Part shown: positions 37,742-45,341 of the stretch, in pieces
Position numbering within the stretch: position 1 is the stretch's first letter
Layout of the letters: the number at the start of each line of letters is the position of its first letter
Origin: Microbulbifer elongatus
GTDB lineage: Bacteria > Pseudomonadota > Gammaproteobacteria > Pseudomonadales > Cellvibrionaceae
Assembly: GCF_020524885.1 (NCBI RefSeq)
Contig: NZ_JAIVKJ010000004.1
Location: 231,739-295,738, forward strand
Direction: 5' to 3'
Length of the DNA: 64,000 nt
Position numbers and translations under genes: made by a program
Notes under the pieces: model-generated
Told to the model about the DNA's origin: nothing
Database searches by the model: none
What the model saw: the letters and a program-made list of their open reading frames with translations, nothing else

Positions 37742-38596
37742 ATGAGTGAAATTTCAGTAACACAAAAGCGTGGTTTCGCAGAGCAGTGTCGCCGCCTGGT
37801 GGATGCACCGGTGTTCAACCAGGTGATTATCGCCTTGATTTCGGTGAATGCCGTGGTGGTGGGACTCGAGACCTCCACCTGGGTGCTGGAGCGTTTCAGC
37901 AGTACCCTGCACGGTATCAACCAACTGATCCTGCTGGCGTTTATGGTTGAGGCCGCGATCAAGATTGCAGCGCATGGCAACCGCCCCTGGCGTTACTTCG
38001 CCAACGGCTGGAACTGCTTTGACTTCTCCATCATTGTGCTGAGCCTGATCCCGGCGGCGGGGCCGATGGCCACGTTGGCGCGCCTGGTTCGCGTACTGCG
38101 GGTTCTGCGCCTGGTATCGGCATTCCCGGAGCTGCGCCTGCTGGTGGACACACTGCTGCGCAGCCTGCCCAGCATGTTCCATATCAGTCTGCTGATGGGG
38201 ATTATTTTTTACATTTACGGGGTGGCCGGTTACTTCCTGTTCCACGAGATCGATCCCACCCACTGGCGCAGTCTGCCCATCGCACTGTTGAGCCTGTTCC
38301 GTATCGTCACCTTCGAGGACTGGACGGACATTATGTACACCGCGATGGAGTCTATGCCCTATAGCTGGATTTATTTCCTCAGCTTTGTGGTCATGGGCGC
38401 GTTTGTGATGATCAACCTGTTTATCGGGGTGGTGTTGAACAACCTGGAAGAGGCCAAACTGCGCCGCCTGGATGAGCTGGCAATGCCGCCCAGCCAGACC
38501 GAAATTCTGCGCGAACTCCGCGCAACTCAGGAATCCCTGGCACGCTTGCAGAAGCGCCTTGGAGACATGGGAGATGAGAAAGGAAGCGAATCATGA
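37742..38596 (+). CDS. Voltage-gated cation channel subunit, single-domain (BacNav-like)
   Basis: A 284-residue six-helix channel subunit expected to form tetramers in the inner membrane. S4 carries arginines at three-residue spacing (R114, R117, R120, R123). The pore helix and filter read [14 protein letters not shown] (T190-D196), aligned with TLESWSM of bacterial sodium channels. The C-terminal segment (about 253-275) is a probable coiled coil, as in BacNav. Both extra aspartates (D193, D196) match positions whose change to Asp makes the sodium channel NavAb calcium-selective, so calcium permeation is likely but inferred. The ATG at 37742 is preferred over an upstream TTG. It overlaps trpG by four bases (ATGA), so it is translated with the trp genes. 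Confidence 0.88.
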   Translation: MSEISVTQKRGFAEQCRRLVDAPVFNQVIIALISVNAVVVGLETSTWVLERFSSTLHGINQLILLAFMVEAAIKIAAHGNRPWRYFANGWNCFDFSIIVLSLIPAAGPMATLARLVRVLRVLRLVSAFPELRLLVDTLLRSLPSMFHISLLMGIIFYIYGVAGYFLFHEIDPTHWRSLPIALLSLFRIVTFEDWTDIMYTAMESMPYSWIYFLSFVVMGAFVMINLFIGVVLNNLEEAKLRRLDELAMPPSQTEILRELRATQESLARLQKRLGDMGDEKGSES

Positions 38597-39171
38597 TCCT
38601 GATGATCGACAACTACGACTCCTTCACCTTCAACATCGTGCAGTACCTGGCGGAGTTGGGCGCGGAGGTTGTGGTCAAGCGCAATGACGAAATTACCGTT
38701 GCGGATATTGAGAAGCTGAATCCGGAAAAGATCGTGATCTCTCCGGGGCCGTGCACGCCGAACGAAGCGGGTATCTCCATGGATACCATTCGTGCTTATG
38801 CGGGCAAACTGCCTATTCTTGGAATCTGCCTTGGTCACCAGAGTATCGGTCAGGTATTTGGCGGTCGCGTGGTACGCGCCGGCGAGGTGATGCACGGCAA
38901 GACCTCGCCGATCATCCACAACAATCTCGGCGTGTTTAACGGTCTGTCCAATCCGTTCGAGGCGACCCGCTACCACTCCCTGGTGGTGGAGAAGGGCAGC
39001 CTGCCGGATTGCCTGGAAGTTACTGCCTGGACCGAAACGGAAGATGGCGAGATCGATGAGATTATGGGAATTCGCCACCGCGAGTTGCCGATCGAAGGGG
39101 TGCAGTTCCACCCTGAGTCGATTTTGACTCAGCACGGGCACGATATGCTGAGAAACTTTCTGGAGAGCTGA
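38593..39171 (+). CDS. trpG: Anthranilate synthase component II (glutamine amidotransferase)
   Basis: Supplies ammonia to TrpE from glutamine. A 192-residue class I amidotransferase with the oxyanion loop SPGPCTP, nucleophile elbow GICLGHQ, and the His-Glu pair in QFHPESIL. In related bacteria the same protein can serve aminodeoxychorismate synthase for folate. Translation is coupled to the channel gene. A copy of the dispersed palindromic repeat separates it from trpD. Confidence 0.95.
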   Translation: MILMIDNYDSFTFNIVQYLAELGAEVVVKRNDEITVADIEKLNPEKIVISPGPCTPNEAGISMDTIRAYAGKLPILGICLGHQSIGQVFGGRVVRAGEVMHGKTSPIIHNNLGVFNGLSNPFEATRYHSLVVEKGSLPDCLEVTAWTETEDGEIDEIMGIRHRELPIEGVQFHPESILTQHGHDMLRNFLES

Positions 39172-39210
39172 ACTGGAACAGCGCTCGAATACCTGATGCG
39201 AAGGCGCTGA

Positions 39211-39306
39211 TGCCGGGGACTGTTTGCGAGACCTTCCGCGAGAGGGACCTCGCGGAAGAGCCCCCAGGGATGGGTTTACGGCGTGTCTCGCAAACAGTCA
39301 CCGGCA
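39211..39306 (+). repeat. Palindromic repeat, copy 2 (core GGGATGGGTTTACGGCG)
   Basis: Outer arms of 21 bases (39211-39231 and 39286-39306) with one mismatch. The inner hairpin CTTCCGCGAG/CTCGCGGAAG is a perfect 10-bp stem. The core at about 39259-39285 is identical to copy 1 and is flanked by CGAGA/TCTCG. Outer and inner stems differ in sequence from copy 1. It lies between trpG and trpD, with the core on the coding strand. Confidence 0.9.
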
Positions 39307-39376
39307 GCAGGGCCGCCAAGGAACCTGTTTAAAGCCACCGAAAGACCAAGGAAACAGTCTTGGGGGAGCAAGAATA

Positions 39377-40411
39377 ATGAATATCCAGCAGGCCATCGGA
39401 AAACTGGTCGAGGGTGAGCATCTCACCCGCAAGGAAATGCGCGGGGCCATGGGCCAGATTATGCGTGGGGAGGCGGAAGATGCGCAGATAGGTGCGTTTC
39501 TGGTGGCCCTGCGTATGGCTGGTGAATCCGTGGAGGAAATCACCGGTGCCGTGGAGGTAATGCGCGAGCTGGCCACCAAGGTTGAGATCGACCACACCAA
39601 CGCGGTGGATATCGTTGGTACCGGCGGTGATGGTGCCAATCTCTTCAACGTGTCCAGTGCTTCCAGTTTTGTCGCCGCCGCTGCAGGTGCGCGGGTGGCC
39701 AAGCATGGCAACCGTTCCGTGTCCTCATCCTCCGGTGCGGCAGACCTGCTGGAAAAAGCCGGTATCTATCTTCCCCTTACACCCGAGCAGGTCGCCCGCT
39801 GTATCGACGGCGTGGGGGTGGGCTTTATGTTTGCGCCCAGTTATCACAGCGCCATGCGCCACGCCATTGGCCCGCGCAAGGCCCTGGGGCTGCGCACGAT
39901 TTTTAATCTGCTGGGGCCGTTGACCAACCCCGCCGGGGTAAAGCGTCAGGTCATCGGGGTGTTCGACCCACACTACTGCCGCATGCTGGCAGAGGTGCTG
40001 CAGACCCTTGGTTCCGAACATGTACTGGTGCTGCACAGTGATGACGGCCTGGACGAAGTGAGCCTGGCAGCGGATACCCGCGGCTGGGAACTGAAGAATG
40101 GTGAGCTGAAAAAGGTCACCATTGCGCCGGAAGATTTCGGTATTGAGCGGCAGAGTCTGGACGGATTGTGTGTAGAGGGTTCTGAAGAATCCCTGGCGCT
40201 GATACGCGATGCCCTCGGCAAGCGCGAAACCGCCGCAGGGGACAAGGCAGCTGATATCATTGCCATGAATGCCGGCTTGGCCATCTACGTAAGCGGGGTG
40301 GCCGCGAGCCGGGCGGAAGGGGTAAGCATGGCGCAGGACGCCATCTACAGCGGCCTCGCCGGAGAGAAGATCAACGAGCTGGCCGCCTTTACCAGCGCAT
40401 TCAGAGAGTGA
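39377..40411 (+). CDS. trpD: Anthranilate phosphoribosyltransferase
   Basis: Attaches phosphoribose to anthranilate. A 344-residue type IV phosphoribosyltransferase with the glycine-rich loop [33 protein letters not shown], and [14 protein letters not shown]. The ATG at 39377 follows GGGGGAG and gives the family start [17 protein letters not shown]; the frame is open upstream through the palindromic repeat but that part has no family match. trpC starts five bases after its stop. Confidence 0.96.
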   Translation: MNIQQAIGKLVEGEHLTRKEMRGAMGQIMRGEAEDAQIGAFLVALRMAGESVEEITGAVEVMRELATKVEIDHTNAVDIVGTGGDGANLFNVSSASSFVAAAAGARVAKHGNRSVSSSSGAADLLEKAGIYLPLTPEQVARCIDGVGVGFMFAPSYHSAMRHAIGPRKALGLRTIFNLLGPLTNPAGVKRQVIGVFDPHYCRMLAEVLQTLGSEHVLVLHSDDGLDEVSLAADTRGWELKNGELKKVTIAPEDFGIERQSLDGLCVEGSEESLALIRDALGKRETAAGDKAADIIAMNAGLAIYVSGVAASRAEGVSMAQDAIYSGLAGEKINELAAFTSAFRE

Positions 40412-40415
40412 AGTA

Positions 40416-41210
40416 ATGAGTACGCCAACAATTCTGAAAACCATCGTCGAGCGCAAATGGGAAGAAGTGGCCGAGCGCAAGAAGCTGGTCAGTCAGGATG
40501 AAATGCAACAGCGGGCCCTGCAGCAGCCACCCTGTCGCGGTTTTGTGAATGCCATCGAAGCCAAGCGTAACGCCGGTGAAGCGGCGGTCATTGCCGAAAT
40601 CAAGAAAGCCTCCCCGAGCAAAGGCGTTATCCGCGAGGATTTTATTCCTGCAGAAATTGCTACCAGCTATGAGAAGGGTGGTGCCGCCTGCCTGTCGGTG
40701 CTCACCGATGTGGACTTTTTCCAGGGCGCCGATGAGTACCTGCAGCAGGCCCGTAATGCAGTGCGCCTGCCGGTGATCCGCAAGGACTTTATTGTCGATC
40801 CCTACCAGGTGTACGAAGCCCGTGCCATCGGTGCCGACTGTATCCTGCTGATTGCCGCCTGCCTGGACGATGCACAGCTCACCAGTCTGAATGACCTGGC
40901 CATAGAGCTGGGGCTGGACGTCCTGGTAGAAGTGCACGATCGCGAGGAGCTGGAGCGCGCGCTGAAACTGCCAAACCGCCTGATCGGAATCAACAATCGT
41001 AATCTGCACAACTTTGAGGTACAGCTGGAGACCACCTTCGCTCTCCTCGACCTGATTCCCGAAGATCGCATCGTGGTCACCGAAAGCGGCATTCACACCA
41101 CCGATGATGTGGCGGCCATGCGCGGCCACAACGTGGATACCTTCCTGGTGGGTGAAGCCTTTATGCGCGAGGAAGAGCCGGGCCGCCGTCTGATAGAGCT
41201 GTTTAACTAG
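40416..41210 (+). CDS. trpC: Indole-3-glycerol phosphate synthase
   Basis: Closes the indole ring in tryptophan synthesis. A 264-residue monofunctional TIM barrel: [20 protein letters not shown], the catalytic lysine in [31 protein letters not shown], and [12 protein letters not shown]. There is no fused TrpF. It ends the trp cluster and is followed by a terminator. Confidence 0.96.
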   Translation: MSTPTILKTIVERKWEEVAERKKLVSQDEMQQRALQQPPCRGFVNAIEAKRNAGEAAVIAEIKKASPSKGVIREDFIPAEIATSYEKGGAACLSVLTDVDFFQGADEYLQQARNAVRLPVIRKDFIVDPYQVYEARAIGADCILLIAACLDDAQLTSLNDLAIELGLDVLVEVHDREELERALKLPNRLIGINNRNLHNFEVQLETTFALLDLIPEDRIVVTESGIHTTDDVAAMRGHNVDTFLVGEAFMREEEPGRRLIELFN

Positions 41211-41238
41211 CGTCTCCATTGGGGCGAAGGTGACTCTG

Positions 41239-41263
41239 AAACCGGGCATGTCCCGGTTTTTTC
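41239..41263 (+). terminator. Rho-independent terminator after trpC
   Basis: ACCGGG (41241-41246) pairs with CCCGGT (41252-41257) across CATGT, followed by TTTTTTCG on the plus strand, 30 bases after the trpC stop. Confidence 0.88.
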
Positions 41264-41435
41264 GTATTTGGGGATCGCTTGGCAGCCAATTGGGATGACT
41301 GGTTACGCTCGCAAGATAAGCGGCATTTCGCTGAATTCCCAGTCAGGCACAAGATGATATATTGGCGCGTTAGACATCTTTGTTGGCCCGATACCCGCGA
41401 GGTATCCGGGCCTGGAACATCTATCGGAGATCGAA

Positions 41436-43619
41436 ATGCGCAAATCCCTGCTCGCCGTAGCCATCGTGGCGGTTGCCGCCTGTTCCGAGGCACCCAACGA
41501 GAACAAGACCGCACAGTCAGCGGATGTGGGGAAGACCCAGTCAGTGGCTGATCTGGCCACCCCAAATGCGCAGGACAATCCGCTGCTGAAGCCCAGCAGT
41601 CTGCAATACCAGGCGCCGGACTTCAGCCAGATCAAGGACGTCCACTTTGAGCCGGCGTTTGAGCAGGGCATGCATGAGCACCTGAAGGAAATTCAGGCCA
41701 TCGCAAACAACCCGGAGCCCGCCAGCTTCAACAACACCATCGTGGCGATGGAGCAATCCGGCGAGCTGCTGACCCGCGTATCCCGTATTTTCTTCAACCT
41801 GGTGGGCAGCGACAGCAACGAAGCGCGTCGCGCCCTACAGAGCAAGCTGGCCCCCAAACTGGCGGCCCACTCCGACAGCATCTACCTGAACGGCGACCTG
41901 TTTGCCCGTGTGGAACAGCTGTACAACCAGCGCGTTGAAAAGGAACTGGACGCGGAGTCTGCGCGTTTGCTGGAAAACACCTACGAGAAGTTCGTCAAGG
42001 CCGGCGCCAAGCTGTCGGAAGAGCAGAAAGTTACTCTGCGTGCCCTGAACGAAGAGCACTCCACCCTCACCACCCAGTTCAGCCAGAACTTGCTGAAGCT
42101 CAGTAAGGACATTGCCGTTGTGGTGGACGAGAAGAGCGAGCTGGACGGCCTGACGGAAAACCAGATCAAGGCCGCTGCTGAGGCCGCCACTGCTGCCGGT
42201 CACGAAGGCAAGTATCTGATCAGTATCACCAATACCACCCGCCAGCCGGTGCTGACCTCCCTGAAAAACCGCGAGCTGCGCCAGCGTATCTGGGAAGCTT
42301 CCGCGAACCGCGGTACCTCCGGTGAGCTGGATAACCGCCCCCTGGTAAAACGCCTGGTACAGATCCGCGCACAGAAGGCCGACCTCTTGGGTTACGGCAA
42401 CTGGGCAGAATATCAGCTCACCAGCACCATGGCGGAAAAGCCGGAAAACGTGTTCAGCATGCTGAGTTCCATGGTGCCGGCGGTGGTAAACAACACCAAG
42501 GCGGAGCAGGCCGATATCCAGGCCATGATTGAGGCTGAAGGTGGCGACTTCGAAGTGCAGCCCTGGGACTGGGCTTACTACGCGGAAAAAGTGCGTCAGG
42601 CAAAATACGAGCTGGATGAGAGCGAAGTGCGTGAGTACTTCGAGTTCAATCGTGTGCTGAAAGACGGCCTCTTTTACACCATGAACCGTCTGTACGGCAT
42701 CACCTTCAAGCCGCGCCCGGACCTGCCCGTGTACCATCCGGACGTTCAGGCGTTCGAGCTGTTCGATCACGACGGCGAAAGCCTGGCCATTTTCTACGCG
42801 GATTATTTTGCCCGTGAAGGCAAGCGCGGCGGTGCCTGGATGAGTTCCTTTGTTGGCCAGTCCGGGCTGCTGGAGCAAAAGCCGGTCGTGGTGAATGTCA
42901 TGAACATCCCGAAAGGGCCGGAAGGTGAAGCGACTCTGGTTAGCTTCGACCACGTTACTACCATGTTCCACGAACTGGGCCACGGTCTGCACGGCATGCT
43001 CTCCAGTGTGCACTACCCGAGCCTGGCGGGCACGGCGGTTTCCCGCGACTTCGTGGAATTCCCGTCCACCTTTGAAGAGGACTGGGCGAGCCATCCGGAA
43101 GTGCTGGCAAACTACGCCTACCACTACAAAACTGGTGAAGCCATTCCCGAAGAGCTTTTGGCAAAAGTGCTGAAGGCAAAAAACTTTAACATGGGCTTCG
43201 ACACTCTGGAGTATATGTCTGCCGCATTGCTGGATATGGAGTGGCACTCCCTGCCCGCGGATGCGGAACAACAGGACGTACAGAAGTTTGAAGCTGAGGC
43301 GCTGGCCAAGCACGGTGTTGACCTGGCTGCGGTACCGCCGCGCTACAAGTCCACCTACTTTGCCCACTCCATCGGTGGTGGTTATTCCGCCGGCTACTAC
43401 GCCTATATGTGGAGTGAAATTCTGGCGGCAGACGCGTTTGCTTATCTGCGCGAACGCGGCGGCCTGACCCGCAAGAATGGTGACCTGTACCGAAAGAATA
43501 TCCTGGAGGTAGGTAACTCCCGCGCCCCCATGGAGTCTTATGTAAAGTTCCGCGGCAAGGAGCCGACCACCGATGCGCTGCTTATCCGTCGCGGCCTGCA
43601 GCCGGTTGCCGGCGAATAA
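41436..43619 (+). CDS. M3 family zinc metallopeptidase, predicted lipoprotein
   Basis: A 727-residue thimet-oligopeptidase-like enzyme that should trim short peptides. The zinc motif is HELGH (H512, E513, H516) followed by a glutamate-containing helix (FPSTFEEDWASHPE). The N-terminus is a lipoprotein signal: hydrophobic stretch then VAAC, with C16 as the predicted lipidation site, so the enzyme is placed in the periplasm or on a membrane, closer to peptidyl-dipeptidase Dcp than to cytosolic PrlC. Dcp-like C-terminal motif FAHSIGGGYSAGYYAYMWSE is present. It is a single gene between trpC and convergent genes. Confidence 0.92.
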   Translation: MRKSLLAVAIVAVAACSEAPNENKTAQSADVGKTQSVADLATPNAQDNPLLKPSSLQYQAPDFSQIKDVHFEPAFEQGMHEHLKEIQAIANNPEPASFNNTIVAMEQSGELLTRVSRIFFNLVGSDSNEARRALQSKLAPKLAAHSDSIYLNGDLFARVEQLYNQRVEKELDAESARLLENTYEKFVKAGAKLSEEQKVTLRALNEEHSTLTTQFSQNLLKLSKDIAVVVDEKSELDGLTENQIKAAAEAATAAGHEGKYLISITNTTRQPVLTSLKNRELRQRIWEASANRGTSGELDNRPLVKRLVQIRAQKADLLGYGNWAEYQLTSTMAEKPENVFSMLSSMVPAVVNNTKAEQADIQAMIEAEGGDFEVQPWDWAYYAEKVRQAKYELDESEVREYFEFNRVLKDGLFYTMNRLYGITFKPRPDLPVYHPDVQAFELFDHDGESLAIFYADYFAREGKRGGAWMSSFVGQSGLLEQKPVVVNVMNIPKGPEGEATLVSFDHVTTMFHELGHGLHGMLSSVHYPSLAGTAVSRDFVEFPSTFEEDWASHPEVLANYAYHYKTGEAIPEELLAKVLKAKNFNMGFDTLEYMSAALLDMEWHSLPADAEQQDVQKFEAEALAKHGVDLAAVPPRYKSTYFAHSIGGGYSAGYYAYMWSEILAADAFAYLRERGGLTRKNGDLYRKNILEVGNSRAPMESYVKFRGKEPTTDALLIRRGLQPVAGE

Positions 43620-43673
43620 CCAAGCCAATCAATGGATGGTTCGCGCGGTGACGTGCGGACTGTCTGTTTACGG

Positions 43674-45248
43674 TTAAATAACTCCGGCCTCGTGAAATAT
43701 CTCGATGGCCGGTGTTAATTCCCTTTCATACTTTTTCCACCGCTGTACCGCGTCCCGATAAATCGGCTGGCGCACCTGTACGCTGCTTGCAGTGGAAACT
43801 ACCGCATCGGTTCGGTAGAACTCAAGGCACCCTTCTTCCCAGGGTAATCCCACATAGTCCACCAGGTCGCGGGCTTCCTGCTGCGAATTTTCGGTGAGCT
43901 TTTCGTAATTTACCGTATGGATCCGGTCTCCGAAGAGTGTTTTCCAGTAATCCATCAAATCCCGATAGGCACAGATATAGCGCGCGGTATCTTCGAGACT
44001 GTAGTGATAGTGGTAGTAGCGGAAGTTAAAGGAAAAAAGCTGGCGGTAGTTGCTCAGGCATACATCTAGCGGGTGCCGGTCGAGCACTACGATTTTTGCC
44101 TTCGGCAGGCTGCGCAGAATGAATCCAAGATAAAGAAAATTCATCGGCAGCTTGTCGATCAGGTACCTGGCATGCTTACCGCGCGCGCGACAGTGGGTCT
44201 CATAATCCTGCCCGATGATTTCCGGAGCCGCTTTGAGCGCTTCGGTAATAACCTGCGGATCCAGCGTTCGCGAGGACGCGGTTTTGGAGTGGCGTTTAAT
44301 GGCCAGTGGGAACTCGTGCAGCTCTCCCAGCGACTCGGCCTGAGAATGACTGGCGAGGATACGTTCTACCAGCGTAGTGCCAGAACGTGGCATTCCCACA
44401 ATAAACAGGGATTCCTCGCCGAGATCTGTCGCGCAGCCCTGTGAGTCGGCACGGAAAGCGGATTTCAGGGTGTTGAACAGTTCTGCATCTTGCTCAAAGG
44501 AATAGCCGATTTTCTTCCGGTGCCGGCGTTTAGCTTCATCAAGGCATTCGAATGCCTTTGTATAATCGCCCTCGCGCTCATAGTCACGCGCGAGCGCGTG
44601 GCTCAAGTACAGCTGATCTTCGGTGTTTAGCCCTGGTCGCTGCAGCTGCAGTTTTAGTTCTTCAGAACTAACAACGTCCTCGTCGTTTTTTCCAAGTTCC
44701 GATAGAGCCCAGCGCGCACGGGCAAAATGCGGCTGAAGTGCTATGGCTTTTTTATAAGCCTCGCGCGCTGAACTCACATTGCCGAGAAACTGCTCGGTGG
44801 AGGCGAGGTTGAACTGGAACTGGGCGTTGTCCGGCGTCTTGGAAGTGGCCAGGCGCAGTGGCTTGATTGCTTTCTCATGCTCGTCGAACTTGGCGTAGAC
44901 GACGCCCAGTGTGTCGAGAATAAGGGCCGACTGTGGCGTTAGTGCGATGGCCGCCTCTGCGGCCTGCATGGCCGCGGGGTAGAGGTTGAGCTGGGCGCAG
45001 TAGCGCGCCTTCTGTGTTAAATACTCTGCATTGTTCGGATGACCCTCCAATGCGTGTTCCACCATCTGCACGGCCTTGTGCATTTGCCCGGCGGCTGCGG
45101 CGGCGATACTTACAAGAAACCAGGCATCACTGTACTCCGGCTCGACTTGCAGTATCTGTCGGCAATAGTGGTGCAGCGCGCGCATGTCCCCCCTGTTGAG
45201 AGCCTGCTCTGCGGCACTGTGCAATTGCGAAATGGAAGGTGTCTGCAT
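43674..45248 (-). CDS. TPR-repeat sulfotransferase
   Basis: A 524-residue protein with N-terminal tetratricopeptide repeats (about 10-240) and a C-terminal sulfotransferase domain. The PAPS-binding loop is VGMPRSGTTLVERILASH and the 3'-phosphate motif is IVVLDRHPLDVCLSNYRQLF. The domain resembles tyrosylprotein sulfotransferases, so it may sulfate a protein or peptide; the acceptor is unknown and there is no signal peptide. I use the ATG at 45248; an in-frame TTG lies 24 bases upstream. It follows the TonB receptor gene, separated by a terminator. Confidence 0.85.
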   Translation of the reverse strand: MQTPSISQLHSAAEQALNRGDMRALHHYCRQILQVEPEYSDAWFLVSIAAAAAGQMHKAVQMVEHALEGHPNNAEYLTQKARYCAQLNLYPAAMQAAEAAIALTPQSALILDTLGVVYAKFDEHEKAIKPLRLATSKTPDNAQFQFNLASTEQFLGNVSSAREAYKKAIALQPHFARARWALSELGKNDEDVVSSEELKLQLQRPGLNTEDQLYLSHALARDYEREGDYTKAFECLDEAKRRHRKKIGYSFEQDAELFNTLKSAFRADSQGCATDLGEESLFIVGMPRSGTTLVERILASHSQAESLGELHEFPLAIKRHSKTASSRTLDPQVITEALKAAPEIIGQDYETHCRARGKHARYLIDKLPMNFLYLGFILRSLPKAKIVVLDRHPLDVCLSNYRQLFSFNFRYYHYHYSLEDTARYICAYRDLMDYWKTLFGDRIHTVNYEKLTENSQQEARDLVDYVGLPWEEGCLEFYRTDAVVSTASSVQVRQPIYRDAVQRWKKYERELTPAIEIFHEAGVI

Positions 45249-45278
45249 CGGTAACAACGAAAGGGTCAACAAATAGAA

Positions 45279-45312
45279 AAGCCGGCCGGGACAGTGTATC
45301 CCAGGCCGGCTT
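45279..45312 (-). terminator. Terminator after TonB receptor 1
   Basis: AAGCCGGCC pairs with GGCCGGCTT, extended inward by GGGA/TCCC, over 45279-45312. On the minus strand the stem is followed by TTTTCTATTTG. It lies 30 bases past the receptor stop. Confidence 0.75.
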
Positions 45313-45341
45313 GATATGAAGCTTCTATAGCGAGCTAAAAA

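Noticed and set aside
39224..39376. N-terminal extension of TrpD through the palindromic repeat
   Set aside because: The open frame exists, but the ATG at 39377 has a strong ribosome site and matches the family start; the upstream part only translates the repeat.
41835..43628. Long open frame (597 codons) on the minus strand opposite the M3 peptidase gene
   Set aside because: Repetitive Val/Gly/His-rich translation without family motifs, fully antisense to a well-supported gene; typical of high-GC antisense frames. The same applies to the long frames opposite trpE (35885-37348), purH (59336-60868), surA (29188-30456), the pullulanase gene (23147-24262) and both receptors (45564-46886, 53044-54135).
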